Positions 63,666 to 64,000 of a stretch of 64,000 nt of DNA are shown here, piece after piece; position 1 is the first letter of the stretch; the number at the start of each line of letters is the position of its first letter. Position numbers and translations under genes: made by a program. The notes under the pieces are model-generated. The model did no database searches. It worked only from the letters and a program-made list of their open reading frames with translations, and was not told the origin of the DNA. The stretch lies in the NCBI RefSeq assembly GCF_900188455.1, contig NZ_FZOL01000011.1, positions 124,001 to 188,000 of the forward strand. Direction: 5' to 3'. The stretch comes from Pseudomonas japonica (lineage in GTDB: Bacteria > Pseudomonadota > Gammaproteobacteria > Pseudomonadales > Pseudomonadaceae).

Positions 63666-64000
63666 AACCGTTCTCGAAGTTTTTGTTTCTGGGGATCGGC
63701 GCAATACTCGGGCTTTGGCTCGCTTCCGAATGGTGGGAAAAGGGCCTCGCTTCTCCGATGGACCAATCCGTAACAAGCCCGAATGGTTGCTCTACTATCC
63801 GGGTTTTCAAGCCGTTTTGGTTATTACCTGACATACTGCACCGTGAGTTCCCGCCCAACGAAGATGGTGCTGTACGATGGTTTCCCGCATGGGAGTCCCC
63901 CGGTTTCTTTCGCTTATATGACAACCACAACGGCCAACTTATTGGCGAGACCGTCATTTACGATCTCGCGTTTTCAGGAGGCGGTTTGGACTGGAACCGC
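63662..64000 (+). CDS. small membrane-anchored protein, candidate immunity partner (3' end cut)
   Basis: The open frame runs from TTG 63662, overlapping the stop of the preceding gene (TTGA), to the window edge: 113 residues so far. One N-terminal hydrophobic segment (FLFLGIGAILGLWLASEWW) acts as a signal anchor, followed by a polar domain with GCSTIRVFKPFWLLPDILHR and WESPGFFRLYDNHNGQLIGE. It resembles the short anchored proteins that follow DUF6402-type genes (DUF6201-like, from memory). Coupling to a candidate effector suggests an immunity protein in the periplasm, but this is positional inference. Low GC, like its neighbour. Confidence 0.55.
   Translation, partial: MKPFSKFLFLGIGAILGLWLASEWWEKGLASPMDQSVTSPNGCSTIRVFKPFWLLPDILHREFPPNEDGAVRWFPAWESPGFFRLYDNHNGQLIGETVIYDLAFSGGGLDWNR

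Overview
The window is high-GC (mid-60s % by eye) gammaproteobacterial DNA. It is best read as a chromosome segment of a Pseudomonas from the fluorescens group (protegens, chlororaphis or a relative). The reasons are the trehalose/glycogen order glgA-treZ-malQ-treY-DUF2934-glgX, the many GTAGGAGCTGGCTTGCC-type REP palindromes, a DUF6124-type small gene with its conserved leader, a FecI-like sigma gene with a candidate Fur box, and PAAR-type VI secretion cargo. I see no rRNA, tRNA, CRISPR array, insertion sequence or integrase.

Layout. 1-2112: the end of an ECF sigma gene, a REP palindrome and an NCS1 purine/cytosine-type permease. 2255-25168: an unusual array of six tandem paralogues, each 1082-1201 residues. 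Each protein has a string of five (six in the first) Ig-like repeats, a conserved junction domain, and a C-terminal RCC1/WG-type propeller made of about nine short repeats. All six genes have the same promoter block: a 20-bp near-palindrome closely resembling a LuxR-type (las/rhl) quorum-sensing box, then a -35/-10 pair with 18-bp spacing, then a strong ribosome site about 42 bp further on. The paralogues are mosaics of one another. The gaps between them hold REP palindromes, a 31-bp hairpin tandem repeat of varying copy number, one intact and one deleted DUF6124 module, and one very long inverted repeat. 25225-30805: a divergent catabolic module (ArgE-like deacylase, DUF1028, aldehyde dehydrogenase; flavin monooxygenase, RidA). 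31058-35343: an AhpD-like protein, an AraC regulator, then thiolase, 3-hydroxyacyl-CoA dehydrogenase and a TetR regulator. 35495-39844: a probable tripartite alpha-pore-forming toxin operon, with two AidA/PixA-type small proteins followed by three coiled-coil proteins of the ClyA/HBL/Nhe/Mak type. It converges on a DUF2235 (Tle1-like) hydrolase gene. 41226-48360: a signalling island with a three-receiver hybrid kinase, CheR, CheB, a receiver-kinase and two single-domain receivers. 48950-60428: the glycogen/trehalose operon and a nuclease/phosphatase-family gene. 60728-64000: a passenger-less autotransporter barrel, then PAAR, a DUF6402-like effector candidate and a small membrane-anchored protein cut by the window end, in DNA of falling GC.

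How it fits together. The housekeeping parts are ordinary. The window is notable for two accessory systems about 10 kb apart. One is a repeat-rich, recombining family of Ig-RCC1 proteins that appears to share one quorum-sensing-type switch. The other is a multi-component pore-forming toxin operon. None of the six array proteins nor the toxin subunits has a visible signal peptide, and no dedicated secretion genes lie next to them, so their route out of the cell, if any, is open. A functional link between the two systems is inference only.
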